From an uncultured Prevotellaceae bacterium (GTDB taxonomy: Bacteria; Bacteroidota; Bacteroidia; Bacteroidales; Bacteroidaceae), in the NCBI GenBank assembly GCA_900321425.1, contig ONWA01000001.1:62001-126000 (forward strand): a stretch of 64,000 nt of DNA, read 5' to 3'. The notes beneath the pieces are model-generated. The model was given only the letters and a program-made list of their open reading frames with translations, ran no database searches and had not been told where the DNA came from. Of this stretch, positions 52,660-60,921 are shown piece by piece. Numbering within the stretch: position 1 is the first letter of the stretch; each line of letters begins with the position of its first letter. The translations under genes were made by a program, and so were the position numbers.

Positions 52660-52741
52660 TGCCCAGAACAGGACTCGAACCTGCACGCCTCGCGGCACAC
52701 GCACCTGAAACGTGCGCGTCTACCAATTCCGCCACCTGGGC
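52660..52741 (-). tRNA. tRNA-Leu (anticodon CAG)
   Basis: Class II tRNA: 5' end GCCCAGGTGGCGGAATTGG, anticodon stem CACGT/GCGTG with loop TTCAGGT (anticodon CAG), and variable arm TGCCGCGAGGC. No CCA is encoded. Confidence 0.92.
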
Positions 52742-52791
52742 ATTGAGAATGTGAGAATCAACATTCTTCACCTCTTTTGTTTCAACATGTG

Positions 52792-52864
52792 AGCGGAAAA
52801 CGGGACTCGGACCCGCGACCCCAACCTTGGCAAGGTTGTGCTCTACCAACTGAGCTATTTCCGC
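52792..52864 (-). tRNA. tRNA-Gly (anticodon GCC), first gene of the cluster
   Basis: Same sequence as the tRNA at 52457, over all 73 bases. It is the first gene after the promoter at 52897-52927, so the order in the transcript is Gly, Leu(CAG), Leu(GAG), Gly. Confidence 0.93.
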
Positions 52865-52896
52865 ATTCTTTTCGTGCATTTCCCTAAATGCGGATG

Positions 52897-52927
52897 CAAA
52901 GGTAATGCTTTTTTTGGAACTGCCAAA
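52897..52927 (-). promoter_or_regulatory. Canonical promoter of the tRNA cluster
   Basis: Minus-strand TTTG at 52924-52927, spacer 19, TACCTTTG at 52897-52904. It lies 33 bases before the first tRNA. Confidence 0.8.
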
Positions 52928-53036
52928 ACTTTTTCCTGCTTTTTTTCAAAAAATGACGAAAGTTGTCGGAAATATTGGTGGTCTTGCGCAACGCCTACAG
53001 TTCTCAGAGGCCGGTATTAACAAGGTTTTGGCGGCC

Positions 53037-55157
53037 CTACGCAAGAAAGGACAGTTTCAGGCACATCAGCGTGAGGTCGTCGTTGGGTTCTACTCCGGCA
53101 CGATGCTGCTCCACAGCATCTATCAGTCTGTCGATGATCTGGTGGGAGTTAAGACTAGCGGCATCGGCCAACAGTTGTTGCAAACGGTCATCACCAAATT
53201 GTTCGTATTGGGCATTCTCAGCCTCATTCAGTCCGTCGGTATAGACCAGTAGTCGATGACCTCGGATATCATCGATGCTCTCACCGCAGAATGAGGCGTC
53301 AGGCCAGAAGCCAATCATCTGATTGACATACTTCATCTTCATAAACTGATCGTCCAATACAGGGGGATTATGGCCACAGTTGCAGTAGTCGAGGCTTCCA
53401 GTATCCAGATGAAGCAGTCCGATGAACATGGTGACGAACATATTGCTGTTGTTTCCCTCTGCCAATTCGTTGTTCATGCGGAAAGCGATGTCGGCAGGCA
53501 ACATTCCCTCATCGGCTAGTGTACGGAAGAGTCGTGCTGCCTGTGCCATGAAGAGTGAGGCGGGAACGCCCTTACCGCTCACGTCACCTACACAGAAATA
53601 CAGTCTGTCACCATCCATCACATAGCTGTAAAGGTCGCCTCCCACCTCTTTGGCAGGCGTCATCGTGGCATACATATCGAGACCGTCGCGTTCGGGGAAC
53701 ACTCCCGGCACCATCGACATTTGTATGTCGCGAGCGATGCGCAGTTCCGATTCTATGCGTTCCTTGGCAGCGGTAGTCTCTTCAAGTTGGTTGTAGGCGG
53801 TCTGGAGTTCTGTATGCGCCGTTTCCAACTGCTGATGGGCTGCAGCGAGACGTTTCTGTGCCTTGCGACGATGCCACGTATAAATCACAAAGAAGGCTGT
53901 CAGCAGGACAAGCGCCACGAGCGTACCTATCCAGCGGTTTTGAGATAGTTTTGCCTCTTGTTCAGCAATCTGTTGCTCTTTGCCTTTGGTGTCATAGATA
54001 GTAGCCAGCTTGGCAGCGTTATCCTTTTTGATATGGTATATCACGCTATCAATGATGGCGCACAGCTCATCACTTACCTCCAAAGCCTTGTCGTTTTGAT
54101 GGACCGCCCGGAATATCTGATAATTCACAGCCAGATTATGGGCAAACACTACTGAGTAACCATATTTCGTGTAATCAGTATATTTCTTGTAATATTCATA
54201 ATCCTCTGCATTATATTTGGCAGCCTCCTGATATCGTCCTAAGCGACGCAGGACACCCAATTTCATCCCCCTATTTTGGTCCGTATTGACGATATCCATA
54301 GCCGCCAGACTGTCATATACCTCCGAAGCCTCTTTCCGCTTTCCCAACTCGGCCAGACAAACTGCCTTGAGAAACAACTGTTGGCTTTTATAGTAATCAT
54401 AATGACCAGGTGGATAATTAGGCTTGTATCGGCTAATCATCCCTCCCAAGCGGTCTACCCATATCCTCATGGGCTTATAGCTCCCTGCATCGTGAAAACT
54501 GCGGCAGATGCCGAATGTGATATCCGTAAAAGCAGAAGCGTATATACTATCGGACACCTTCTCCATCCACATCTTTTGTGCTTTCCACAGTTCATCGAAA
54601 GTCTTCGTGGCCTCCTCCACATCACCTGTCTGAGCATGAATTTCTCCCAGAAGGGCGTACAGTTTCAGTGGAACCGTCACGCTAGATTCATCCCATTGAT
54701 CATTATTCTCCCATTCTTTGATTTGATCAATGGCCTCCGTCACCAACTCCACAGCACCTCCGTAGTTGCTTCTCACGTCACGAAGGATAAGGGCTAATTC
54801 TAAGTAGCTGGCGATAAAATAAGTCTGACTGCTCACTTTTTTCTTTCCTGCCTCAATACCCTGACGATAGGATTTCTCAGCCGCCTCTACTTCACCTTTG
54901 TAATAATGTATGCTTCCTTGGTAAAAACTGACCATCTCTGGTCCCCACGCCTTGCATTGCCCCAATGAGTCAATAACAGCCAAGCATTCGTCATACTTTC
55001 TATCTAAAATCAACTTTTCAACATAACGTATTTCTTTCTCTTGGCTACTTACATCTACGTTTTTGGAGTTGTCGCACGAGATGAACAGCATAGGAACTGT
55101 CACCATCGCCATGAGAACGATGGCAGTACACTTTAGGAAATAGGAGATCTTCATCAT
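53037..55157 (-). CDS. TPR-containing SpoIIE-type protein phosphatase, membrane sensor
   Basis: The start is placed at the ATG at 55157 (706 residues), as the longer frame begins inside the TATCTTTG promoter. Domains: a lipobox-like N-terminus (LFISC, Cys 28), TPR-type helices to about 400, a membrane helix at 410-427, a coiled coil at 430-480, and a PP2C/SpoIIE phosphatase domain. The last has metal-binding Asp in KEVGGDLYSY near 508, CVGDVSGKGVPAS near 525 and NDDLTLM near the end. TPRs outside and a phosphatase inside imply signal sensing across the membrane. The SpoIIE type usually acts on anti-sigma-antagonist proteins, but no anti-sigma gene is nearby. Confidence 0.85.
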   Translation of the reverse strand: MMKISYFLKCTAIVLMAMVTVPMLFISCDNSKNVDVSSQEKEIRYVEKLILDRKYDECLAVIDSLGQCKAWGPEMVSFYQGSIHYYKGEVEAAEKSYRQGIEAGKKKVSSQTYFIASYLELALILRDVRSNYGGAVELVTEAIDQIKEWENNDQWDESSVTVPLKLYALLGEIHAQTGDVEEATKTFDELWKAQKMWMEKVSDSIYASAFTDITFGICRSFHDAGSYKPMRIWVDRLGGMISRYKPNYPPGHYDYYKSQQLFLKAVCLAELGKRKEASEVYDSLAAMDIVNTDQNRGMKLGVLRRLGRYQEAAKYNAEDYEYYKKYTDYTKYGYSVVFAHNLAVNYQIFRAVHQNDKALEVSDELCAIIDSVIYHIKKDNAAKLATIYDTKGKEQQIAEQEAKLSQNRWIGTLVALVLLTAFFVIYTWHRRKAQKRLAAAHQQLETAHTELQTAYNQLEETTAAKERIESELRIARDIQMSMVPGVFPERDGLDMYATMTPAKEVGGDLYSYVMDGDRLYFCVGDVSGKGVPASLFMAQAARLFRTLADEGMLPADIAFRMNNELAEGNNSNMFVTMFIGLLHLDTGSLDYCNCGHNPPVLDDQFMKMKYVNQMIGFWPDASFCGESIDDIRGHRLLVYTDGLNEAENAQYEQFGDDRLQQLLADAASLNSHQIIDRLIDAVEQHRAGVEPNDDLTLMCLKLSFLA

Positions 55158-55229
55158 TAATCTCAATCTTGGTACAATTTGTGTTAGCTCTTCTGGATTA
55201 GGCACGTCCTTTTCATTCAGAGTCTGGTG

Positions 55230-55237
55230 CAAAGATA
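55230..55237 (-). promoter_or_regulatory. TAnnTTTG promoter of the phosphatase gene
   Basis: Minus-strand TATCTTTG. It leaves a leader of about 70 bases to the ATG at 55157. Confidence 0.6.
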
Positions 55238-55365
55238 CAAACTTTTCTTTAAAAAATACGTATTCCTAAAGTTTTTTACGGAAAAAGATTCCGCACAAAA
55301 ATATCATTTAGTTCATCACCTGAAAACGGGAATAAAGGGCACGAAAAACGCATTTTGTTAGCTCT

Positions 55366-55457
55366 GGAGACTGCAAGTGTTGCTTCGAGGAGTCTGCACG
55401 TGTTACCTCGAGGAGTCTGCACGTGTTACCTCGAGGAGGCGACAAATGTAACTTTGA
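55366..55457. repeat. Tandem array of 23-base units
   Basis: Two identical central copies of GGAGTCTGCACGTGTTACCTCGA (the unit is 23 bases; only its ends GGAGTCTG and ACCTCGA are diagnostic) lie at 55389-55411 and 55412-55434. They are flanked by one diverged copy on each side (55366-55388 and 55435-55457). The junctions form the palindrome CCTCGAGG. The unit length is not a multiple of three and there is no open frame, so it is not coding. Function unknown. Confidence 0.85.
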
Positions 55458-55618
55458 GCGACTTCAACAATGAAAAATGACGTATTTGGAACTCTTTTAG
55501 AGCAGGAATTTGATACATTTTGTGACTTTTGAAGGCTTTGACATCACCGGATGGGTGCAGTTGAAATATTGTAAGTCATTGCTTCTTAGGGAATTACATA
55601 AATAATTAATGTTGTCCG

Positions 55619-55789
55619 CAGTCTCAGTCTCAGAGTCTCAGTTATTTTTCAAACCTACCCCTCAACTCACTCTTATGTATATATATTATATATAACTAAT
55701 TAATAATTAATAAGTTATAAGTATTATAAGGAGGGGGCTTGAGTTAGATGATGACTTTTATTTTTAACTGAGACTGAGATTTGAGACTG
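55619..55789. repeat. Imperfect inverted repeat with AT-rich interior
   Basis: The left arm at 55619-55644 (CAGTCTCAG with TCTCAGTTA at its end) is the reverse complement of the right arm at 55765-55789 apart from a few gaps. The arms are about 25 bases and the interior is 120 bases, mostly A and T. The form is that of a small non-coding insertion (MITE-like) or a large hairpin. No target duplication was established. Confidence 0.6.
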
Positions 55790-55816
55790 TAATGTCTGCT
55801 GAATGACGGGGCGAGG

Positions 55817-56388
55817 TTACTCCCCCGCATTTCTGATTTTGTTATACTTTCTAATATGCTCCAGCATCTGGGAGCTCCAGGTTTGGGAGCCAGGAATCTG
55901 ATAGCGGCAGTTGCCTGTGGCTGAGGGCGTAAAAAGCATCGCGCAATTTTGAGATAGCTCTACGGTGCCTCGCATCGAGAGCGCAAAGAAGTCGTTGCCC
56001 TCGACAGCTTGGATGACGGTCATCGGGTCCCACATCTTCTGCCCCGTATAGCAGTTGCAATTCATATAAACCTGTTTGATGGGATGGCGGTCGGTCCAGT
56101 TGATGTCGCTGATAACCTGTTGGGGGTCGTAGTCGACGGTTAGACCCACCTCCATCGGTGAAAAGATGATGTCGACATCCTTGGGCCAGAGATCAAAGAA
56201 ATCATAGGCAAATACTGAATGAAGATGTGCGGATTGGGGACACCATCCTCAACGAGTCCGATAGGCACGTCACCGTGACCGAAGTAAGTGTTCACCACAT
56301 CGGCACAGGCAGCGTAGTCTTCGCCTTCACGATTGACGATAACGCCCAGCAACTTACAGCGTCCCTCGTCCTGGTAGCGATGTAACCA
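55817..56388 (-). pseudogene. Decayed nucleoside hydrolase (truncated, internally deleted, frameshifted)
   Basis: Minus-strand frames match two separated parts of a nucleoside (inosine-uridine) hydrolase. The first is LLGVIVNREGEDYAACADVV with GHGDVPIGLVEDG. After a frame change near 56215 comes DLWPKDVDIIFSPMEVGL, then TDRHPIKQVY and MWDPMTVIQAVEG. The N-terminal about 30 residues, with the metal-binding DTD motif, are absent. A large middle part, perhaps 120 residues, is also missing between GVPNPHIF and the next block. The reading frame begins directly after the stop of the cupin gene, so a deletion probably removed the original start. It cannot make an active enzyme. Confidence 0.8.
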
Positions 56389-56853
56389 TCAGTCTAAGGG
56401 AATTTCAGGATGCTGTACAGCCAGCGGCATATCCTTCTGCGAAAGGTAGAACATATAGAGGATGACGGGTTTCTTTCCGCGGTTCTCGCCGTGATGAATC
56501 GTGTTCACCATCTCGACGACAGCCTCGCCCTCGTGAACCACCTTCTCCTTGCCGTCCTGTCCGATAATGGTCAGCTCGCCCTGTACCAGCACACCATAGT
56601 TCATAACAGGATGGTGGTGCCAACCGAGTTTCTGACCAGCAGGAAACACGTATTTCACAGCCACCAGTTCAGGACGTCCCTGCAGATAATCGGGCAACTC
56701 TACCCCATCCCAGCTCTGACTGGTACGAATCAGTTCGGTACTCTCCACCTTGGTAGGTGTTTCTGTTTCTGCCTTTGTCTCCTTACAAGAAGTGAACATA
56801 CTCATGCCGCAAATGAGGGTGGCGACCATCACCCAACTAAAACTCTTTTTCAT
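56389..56853 (-). CDS. Cupin-domain lipoprotein
   Basis: The start is the ATG at 56853 (154 residues), since the longer frame starts in the TACTTTTG promoter. A lipoprotein signal (SWVMVATLICGMSMFTSC) puts it in the envelope. The cupin has the metal-binding motif GWHHHPVMNYGVLVQGEL near residue 78 and a second His in VNTIHHGEN near residue 117. This fits a small-molecule-binding cupin; the substrate is not known. The decayed nucleoside hydrolase begins directly after its stop. Confidence 0.85.
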   Translation of the reverse strand: MKKSFSWVMVATLICGMSMFTSCKETKAETETPTKVESTELIRTSQSWDGVELPDYLQGRPELVAVKYVFPAGQKLGWHHHPVMNYGVLVQGELTIIGQDGKEKVVHEGEAVVEMVNTIHHGENRGKKPVILYMFYLSQKDMPLAVQHPEIPLD

Positions 56854-56898
56854 CGTTATATTTTGTTTATGACTGCTATAAATTATAATATGTGGATG

Positions 56899-56906
56899 CA
56901 AAAGTA
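56899..56906 (-). promoter_or_regulatory. TAnnTTTG promoter of the cupin gene
   Basis: Minus-strand TACTTTTG, giving a leader of about 40 bases to the ATG at 56853. Confidence 0.6.
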
Positions 56907-56974
56907 TACTATTCTGAGGAAAAATCCATCACTTTGTATCAATTATTTAAAAATATTTAGAGAATCGTCTTCTT

Positions 56975-59161
56975 TCAGATATTGATAGGTACGACCACCT
57001 TGAAGGTGATGTTGCGCCCCATATTGAAGATGCCGCGACGCCCCGTCACCCTATTTATATCGGTATATTTCAGACGGCTCAGATGGTTCTGATAGGCTTT
57101 GTTCAGCAGATTGTCGGCGGTGATGTACAACTCAGCCACCTTCTTACCCCGGAACTGGATATCGGTACCAGCCGAAAGGCGCAGCAAGGCGTAGCCCGGC
57201 GTGACCGTCTCGGTATCATCGGCACGATAGATGTGCGTCTGCTTCAGATAAGCATCGAGCGCAACAGCCACAAACAGGTTATTGAACCACGAGCGGTGGA
57301 CGGTCTCCGCAGTATGGCGATGACGGATTGTATTGTGCGAGTGGTGGAAGATTTCCCATTTCAGTTCCGACGACCAGTGGGGAGCCGGTGTGAAAGGCAG
57401 GTATTTGGTATCGGGAGTGGCATCCAGCAACTGTGCATCAACCAGCGAGAACGTGTTGGAGAAATGCACGGAATGGATGGGATGGATGTCGACACCAGCC
57501 TCGAAGCCCAACAATCGGGCATCACCCTGGGTATAGGCATAAGTGAGATAGCCCTCCTCGATCTCCTGTGGCAGTCGATGGGCAAAGATATAGTTGCTGA
57601 TACGATTGGCAAAAAGCGCTAACTGTACAGATACAAAGCGCGAGGTGAAGTCGAGACCGAGATCGGCCTGAAGACTATACTCAGCCTTGAGTTGCCGATT
57701 GCCTAGCTCGTAACGGACAGACCCCTCATGAACACCATTGGAAGCCAACTCACTCATATTGGGCGTGCGAAAGCCACGAGCCACATTCAGTCGCAGGTTA
57801 AAGTGCTCGTTGATATGGCACACAGCCCCGATACTGCCCGTGACGCCATTAAAATGACGAGTAAAGTCGTGAAAGCGCAGACGGTCGTCCTCCATCAACT
57901 CGTCGCCGTGAACCCTACGATGATCGTAGCGCACTCCCCCATTCAGCGTCCAGTGGTCGCCAAGGGTTTTCATGGCGGTAGCATAGATGCCGACATCAAA
58001 AAGACGGTAGTCGGGAAGCAGGTATTCCTCACCTTTGTTGACAGAGCTCTGATACATTCCACCCACGCCGGCAGAGAAGGTCCACCCCTTCCACTCGTTA
58101 GTCACGTAGCGCAGGTCGTAGGTCATTGTGTGCAACTTGAAGTAGAGTTCGCTGTCGTCAGCCGACTCTTCAAACTCCTGACGGTTATTCTGCTGATAGC
58201 CGATGATGGCTTTCAGATAGCCCGACGAGAGGTTCAACGAGTTATCCCACACCAGCTTATAATGTTTCACTTGCTGGAAAGGCAACGTCTTGCCGTAGGT
58301 CTTCACATGGTCTGTGCTACACTCCAGTTCGCCCGTCAGCGGGTTGCGCTCGCCCTCCACAATGCTGGGTGTCAGGTGATAGAGCGACCCAATCAGTCGG
58401 GTGTGTCCCCATGTCTTGTTGAGTCCCACCATCATCCTACCGGCCAGTTCGCGGAACTGCGAGCCAGGCACGTAGCCATCGTACTTATTCTTATAAGCAT
58501 GCGCCATCTTTTGACTGAAACGGGCATCCCAAACAATCCCTTTCTGATTTCCCCCCAACGAGAGGTGGTAACCGAAAAGACCGTTATTGGTCTGATACTC
58601 CGTACTCACATTGGCACGCATCTCTCCTTCAGGTAATATGGGCTGAGGATGGAGGATGACCACGCCCGCCATAGCGTCGGAGCCGTACATCAGCGAGGCA
58701 GGACCTTTCAGTATCTCAACAGAGTTGACGCTATTGCCGTCTACCTCAACGCCATGTTCATCGCCCCATTGCTGACCTTCCTGACGCACACCCTCACTCA
58801 TCACCACCACACGATTGTAACCCAGTCCGCGAATGATGGGTTTGGAAATGCTGCCGCCCGTAGTCAACTGACTGATGCCTGGCTGATGACTTAGCGCATC
58901 GACAATGTTGGTAGAGGCGATGCCCCTCAGCGCTTGCGGGGTGATGATACTCACCGGAGAAGTAGCATGTTTCAGTTTCGTAGAACCAGTCACTCCCGTC
59001 ACCGTCACTTCGTTCAGGTTCAGATGGCGGAAGAACACGTCGGTGCTGTCGGTATGACCGTCAGCAGACTTCTTTGCATGATGATGTGTTGTTTCACTAT
59101 TTTGAGCTGCCATTGTCGCACATAAACACAACAATGACAGAATGATATATCTTGTTTTCAT
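56975..59161 (-). CDS. TonB-dependent outer-membrane receptor (ZnuD-like)
   Basis: This 728-residue protein has a signal peptide, then a His-rich stretch (TTHHHAKKSADGHTDS). The plug domain follows (NLNEVTVTGVTG, IIRGLGYNRVVVMSEGVRQ, VEILKGPASLMYGSDAMAGV), then a long beta-barrel to the C-terminus (ITFKVVVPINI). In the plug, GQQWGDEHGVEVD resembles the zinc receptor ZnuD and related receptors. The His-rich N-terminus also suggests divalent metal binding. It moves its ligand with TonB energy. The Cys/His-rich gene at 59219 lies 57 bases upstream on the same strand and is the likely partner. Confidence 0.87.
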   Translation of the reverse strand: MKTRYIILSLLCLCATMAAQNSETTHHHAKKSADGHTDSTDVFFRHLNLNEVTVTGVTGSTKLKHATSPVSIITPQALRGIASTNIVDALSHQPGISQLTTGGSISKPIIRGLGYNRVVVMSEGVRQEGQQWGDEHGVEVDGNSVNSVEILKGPASLMYGSDAMAGVVILHPQPILPEGEMRANVSTEYQTNNGLFGYHLSLGGNQKGIVWDARFSQKMAHAYKNKYDGYVPGSQFRELAGRMMVGLNKTWGHTRLIGSLYHLTPSIVEGERNPLTGELECSTDHVKTYGKTLPFQQVKHYKLVWDNSLNLSSGYLKAIIGYQQNNRQEFEESADDSELYFKLHTMTYDLRYVTNEWKGWTFSAGVGGMYQSSVNKGEEYLLPDYRLFDVGIYATAMKTLGDHWTLNGGVRYDHRRVHGDELMEDDRLRFHDFTRHFNGVTGSIGAVCHINEHFNLRLNVARGFRTPNMSELASNGVHEGSVRYELGNRQLKAEYSLQADLGLDFTSRFVSVQLALFANRISNYIFAHRLPQEIEEGYLTYAYTQGDARLLGFEAGVDIHPIHSVHFSNTFSLVDAQLLDATPDTKYLPFTPAPHWSSELKWEIFHHSHNTIRHRHTAETVHRSWFNNLFVAVALDAYLKQTHIYRADDTETVTPGYALLRLSAGTDIQFRGKKVAELYITADNLLNKAYQNHLSRLKYTDINRVTGRRGIFNMGRNITFKVVVPINI

Positions 59162-59218
59162 TCTGTAATGGTAATAAAATGGAATTTAATAATGTATATA
59201 AGTATAAACCCGTAGAAA

Positions 59219-59566
59219 TCAGAACATCGGAGGTCCACGGGTAATCATCATGCCACAGCAGACGGAATGATAGCCGCACAAAGGCTGGGCATATTTTTTC
59301 CTACATACATGAATATATACCATGCTGGCAACTATTGTAGCTGCCGTCAGCATCGTCAGCGTCAGAAACTGACACAATACGCAGTCATGCGCCCATGTTA
59401 CAGAATAGGTCAGGTGACCATGGCAACTATGATGCACGCAGTCATTGCATTCCGTTTCAGTCAACGTACCGCTGTTCTCATGCACATGAAGTGATGAGAA
59501 AAGTAGCATCGGCACGAAAACGGCCAATAACAACCACGATGCAAAATGTCGCTTGGTCAGATACAA
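59219..59566 (-). CDS. Small Cys/His-rich membrane protein upstream of the TonB receptor
   Basis: This 115-residue protein has an N-terminal hydrophobic helix (FASWLLLAVFVPMLLFSSLH), then a Cys/His block (ETECNDCVHHSCHGHL and WAHDCVLCQF near residues 38-62). A second hydrophobic segment follows, and the end is RGPPMF. The pattern, including the C-terminal RGPP, resembles DUF2946-type proteins that sit beside copper or zinc TonB receptors. The start is a TTG, as an in-frame stop lies three codons upstream and no ATG is available before residue 20. A metal-binding role in the envelope is inferred from its residues and neighbour. Confidence 0.65.
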   Translation of the reverse strand: MYLTKRHFASWLLLAVFVPMLLFSSLHVHENSGTLTETECNDCVHHSCHGHLTYSVTWAHDCVLCQFLTLTMLTAATIVASMVYIHVCRKKYAQPLCGYHSVCCGMMITRGPPMF

Positions 59567-59579
59567 GGGAATTTAAGTT

Positions 59580-59712
59580 TTATTGGTTTAACTCTCTGAT
59601 GACATCGGCCTCAATGAATCTCCAACCCTTGGCCGTGATATTTCTCGTATTGACAATGAGCAACACCTTGCCTCGGTAGTGTTAACAGACAGGTCATCAT
59701 TAGTTTTTTCAT
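59580..59712 (-). pseudogene. Short remnant with signal-peptide start and a GKVLLIVNT segment
   Basis: From the ATG at 59712 the minus strand reads MKKLMMTCLLTLPRQG, the start of a signal peptide, and stops after 33 codons. In another frame the same DNA reads GKVLLIVNTRN, which resembles the start of the glutathione-peroxidase fold, and then ends at 59580. Together this looks like a decayed exported protein with a frameshift or deletion. It could also be a short leader peptide for the downstream metal genes. The identity is weak. Confidence 0.4.
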
Positions 59713-59746
59713 ATAGTTTTTGTTGTTAAGAATAAAAAACATGTTG

Positions 59747-59754
59747 CAAAATTA
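59747..59754 (-). promoter_or_regulatory. TAnnTTTG promoter of the metal-uptake minus operon
   Basis: Minus-strand TAATTTTG with CAAA (TTTG) 21 bases upstream at 59776. It would read through the remnant into the genes at 59219 and 56975. Confidence 0.55.
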
Positions 59755-59797
59755 GTGATTTCGACGACAAAAGTACAAAATAATGCGGATATTTTAC

Positions 59798-59805
59798 TAA
59801 TTTTG
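59798..59805 (+). promoter_or_regulatory. TAnnTTTG promoter of the BASS symporter
   Basis: TAATTTTG, about 70 bases before the ATG at 59874. It is divergent from the promoter at 59747. Confidence 0.6.
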
Positions 59806-59873
59806 CAGCAAATTTATATCAGAACGCACAAGAAACCCTATTCTTGCGAGTTGATTATAACAAACGAAGAAAG

Positions 59874-60815
59874 ATGAGAATATGTAACCTGATTGCACGA
59901 TGGATGGGAGTATTGGTATTACTGGTTGCCGTACTGTCTATGACAGTTCCAGCATCGTTTCTATGGATTGACACTTGGACCATCAATCCGATGTTAGGCA
60001 TCATCATGTTCGGTATGGGACTGACCCTCTCGCCACACGACTTCAAGATTGTATTGAGTCGTCCTAAGGATATCCTGATTGGTTGTCTTACCCAGTTTAG
60101 CGTTATGCCCCTGCTGGCTTGGTTGTTGGTGCGCGCATTCTCGTTACCCGAAGAGCTGGCGCTGGGTGTCATCCTCGTGGGCTGCTGTCCTGGAGGAACG
60201 GCATCGAACGTAATTACCTATCTGGCCAAAGGCGATTTAGCCCTCTCTGTCGGCATGACTGCCACATCGACCTTGCTTGCTCCGTTTCTCACCCCGTTGT
60301 TGGTCTGGGTGTTGGCTGGAACAATGGTGGATGTCGATACCTTAGGAATGTTGAAGAGCATCGTTTATGTTGTCATCGCGCCTATCCTTGGCGGACTGTT
60401 CTGCCAACATTTTCTCCCACGAGCCACCCAAAAAGTCACTCCTTATCTGCCCGCCTTCTCGTCGATTGCCATCGCGTTGACGGTTGGCATCGTGGTGTCC
60501 CATAATGCCGACAGACTATGGATAGGCGGACTGCTGGTAGTGTTTGTTGTGATGGTCCATAATCTGTTGGGACTGTTGATTGGCTTCCTGGTAGGCCGTC
60601 TGACTCGACTGTCGAAGCCGAAGCGTGTAGCCTTAAGCATCGAGGTGGGCATGCAGAACTCCGGACTGGCTTCTTCGCTGGCCGTCATCCATTTCGCTGC
60701 CTTCCCACTCGCCACTATTCCCGGAGCTATCTTCAGTGTGTGGCACAACATCAGCGGAGCATTGACCGCCAGACTCTATCAGAGATTATACGCTACCCCT
60801 ACGGAACAAGCCTAA
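59874..60815 (+). CDS. Bile acid:sodium symporter (BASS) family transporter
   Basis: The start is placed at the ATG at 59874 (313 residues), which has AAGAAAG before it; the longer frame needs a TTG. The protein has about ten hydrophobic helices. Family features are FGMGLTLSPHDFKIVLSRPK near residue 45, GCCPGGTASNVITYLAKGD near residue 102, and SIEVGMQNSGLASSLAV near residue 258, which form the sodium and substrate sites. Despite the family name, bacterial members carry various organic acids (such as pantothenate for PanS). The substrate here is unknown. Confidence 0.9.
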   Translation: MRICNLIARWMGVLVLLVAVLSMTVPASFLWIDTWTINPMLGIIMFGMGLTLSPHDFKIVLSRPKDILIGCLTQFSVMPLLAWLLVRAFSLPEELALGVILVGCCPGGTASNVITYLAKGDLALSVGMTATSTLLAPFLTPLLVWVLAGTMVDVDTLGMLKSIVYVVIAPILGGLFCQHFLPRATQKVTPYLPAFSSIAIALTVGIVVSHNADRLWIGGLLVVFVVMVHNLLGLLIGFLVGRLTRLSKPKRVALSIEVGMQNSGLASSLAVIHFAAFPLATIPGAIFSVWHNISGALTARLYQRLYATPTEQA

Positions 60816-60886
60816 CACCATCATCATTTTTAGGTATTTTGACGAAAAACTGTCTACACAGTCATCCTTTTCTCGTAAAAAATGAC

Positions 60887-60894
60887 TATCTTTG
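60887..60894 (+). promoter_or_regulatory. TAnnTTTG promoter of feoAB
   Basis: TATCTTTG, 27 bases before the ATG at 60922. It overlaps a TTG that would otherwise be an upstream start, which decides the start choice. Confidence 0.65.
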
Positions 60895-60921
60895 CATGCT
60901 TTAAAGAACAAATCGTATTGC

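Larger units (their letters stand above)
55238..55816. other. Repeat-rich gap without a gene
   Basis: About 580 bases with no credible coding frame. It holds the 23-base tandem repeat at 55366-55457 and the inverted repeat at 55619-55789 with its AT-rich interior. The remaining sequence shows no clear signal. Confidence 0.6.

Noticed and set aside
55449..55456. TAACTTTG as a promoter on the plus strand
   Set aside because: It lies inside the diverged fourth copy of the tandem repeat, has no TTTG upstream and no gene downstream.
55366..55457. CRISPR array
   Set aside because: The 23-base units are directly adjacent with no spacers between them and no cas genes are present.
60892..60921. TTG start for feoAB
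   Set aside because: It overlaps the TATCTTTG promoter; the ATG at 60922 matches the usual FeoA start.
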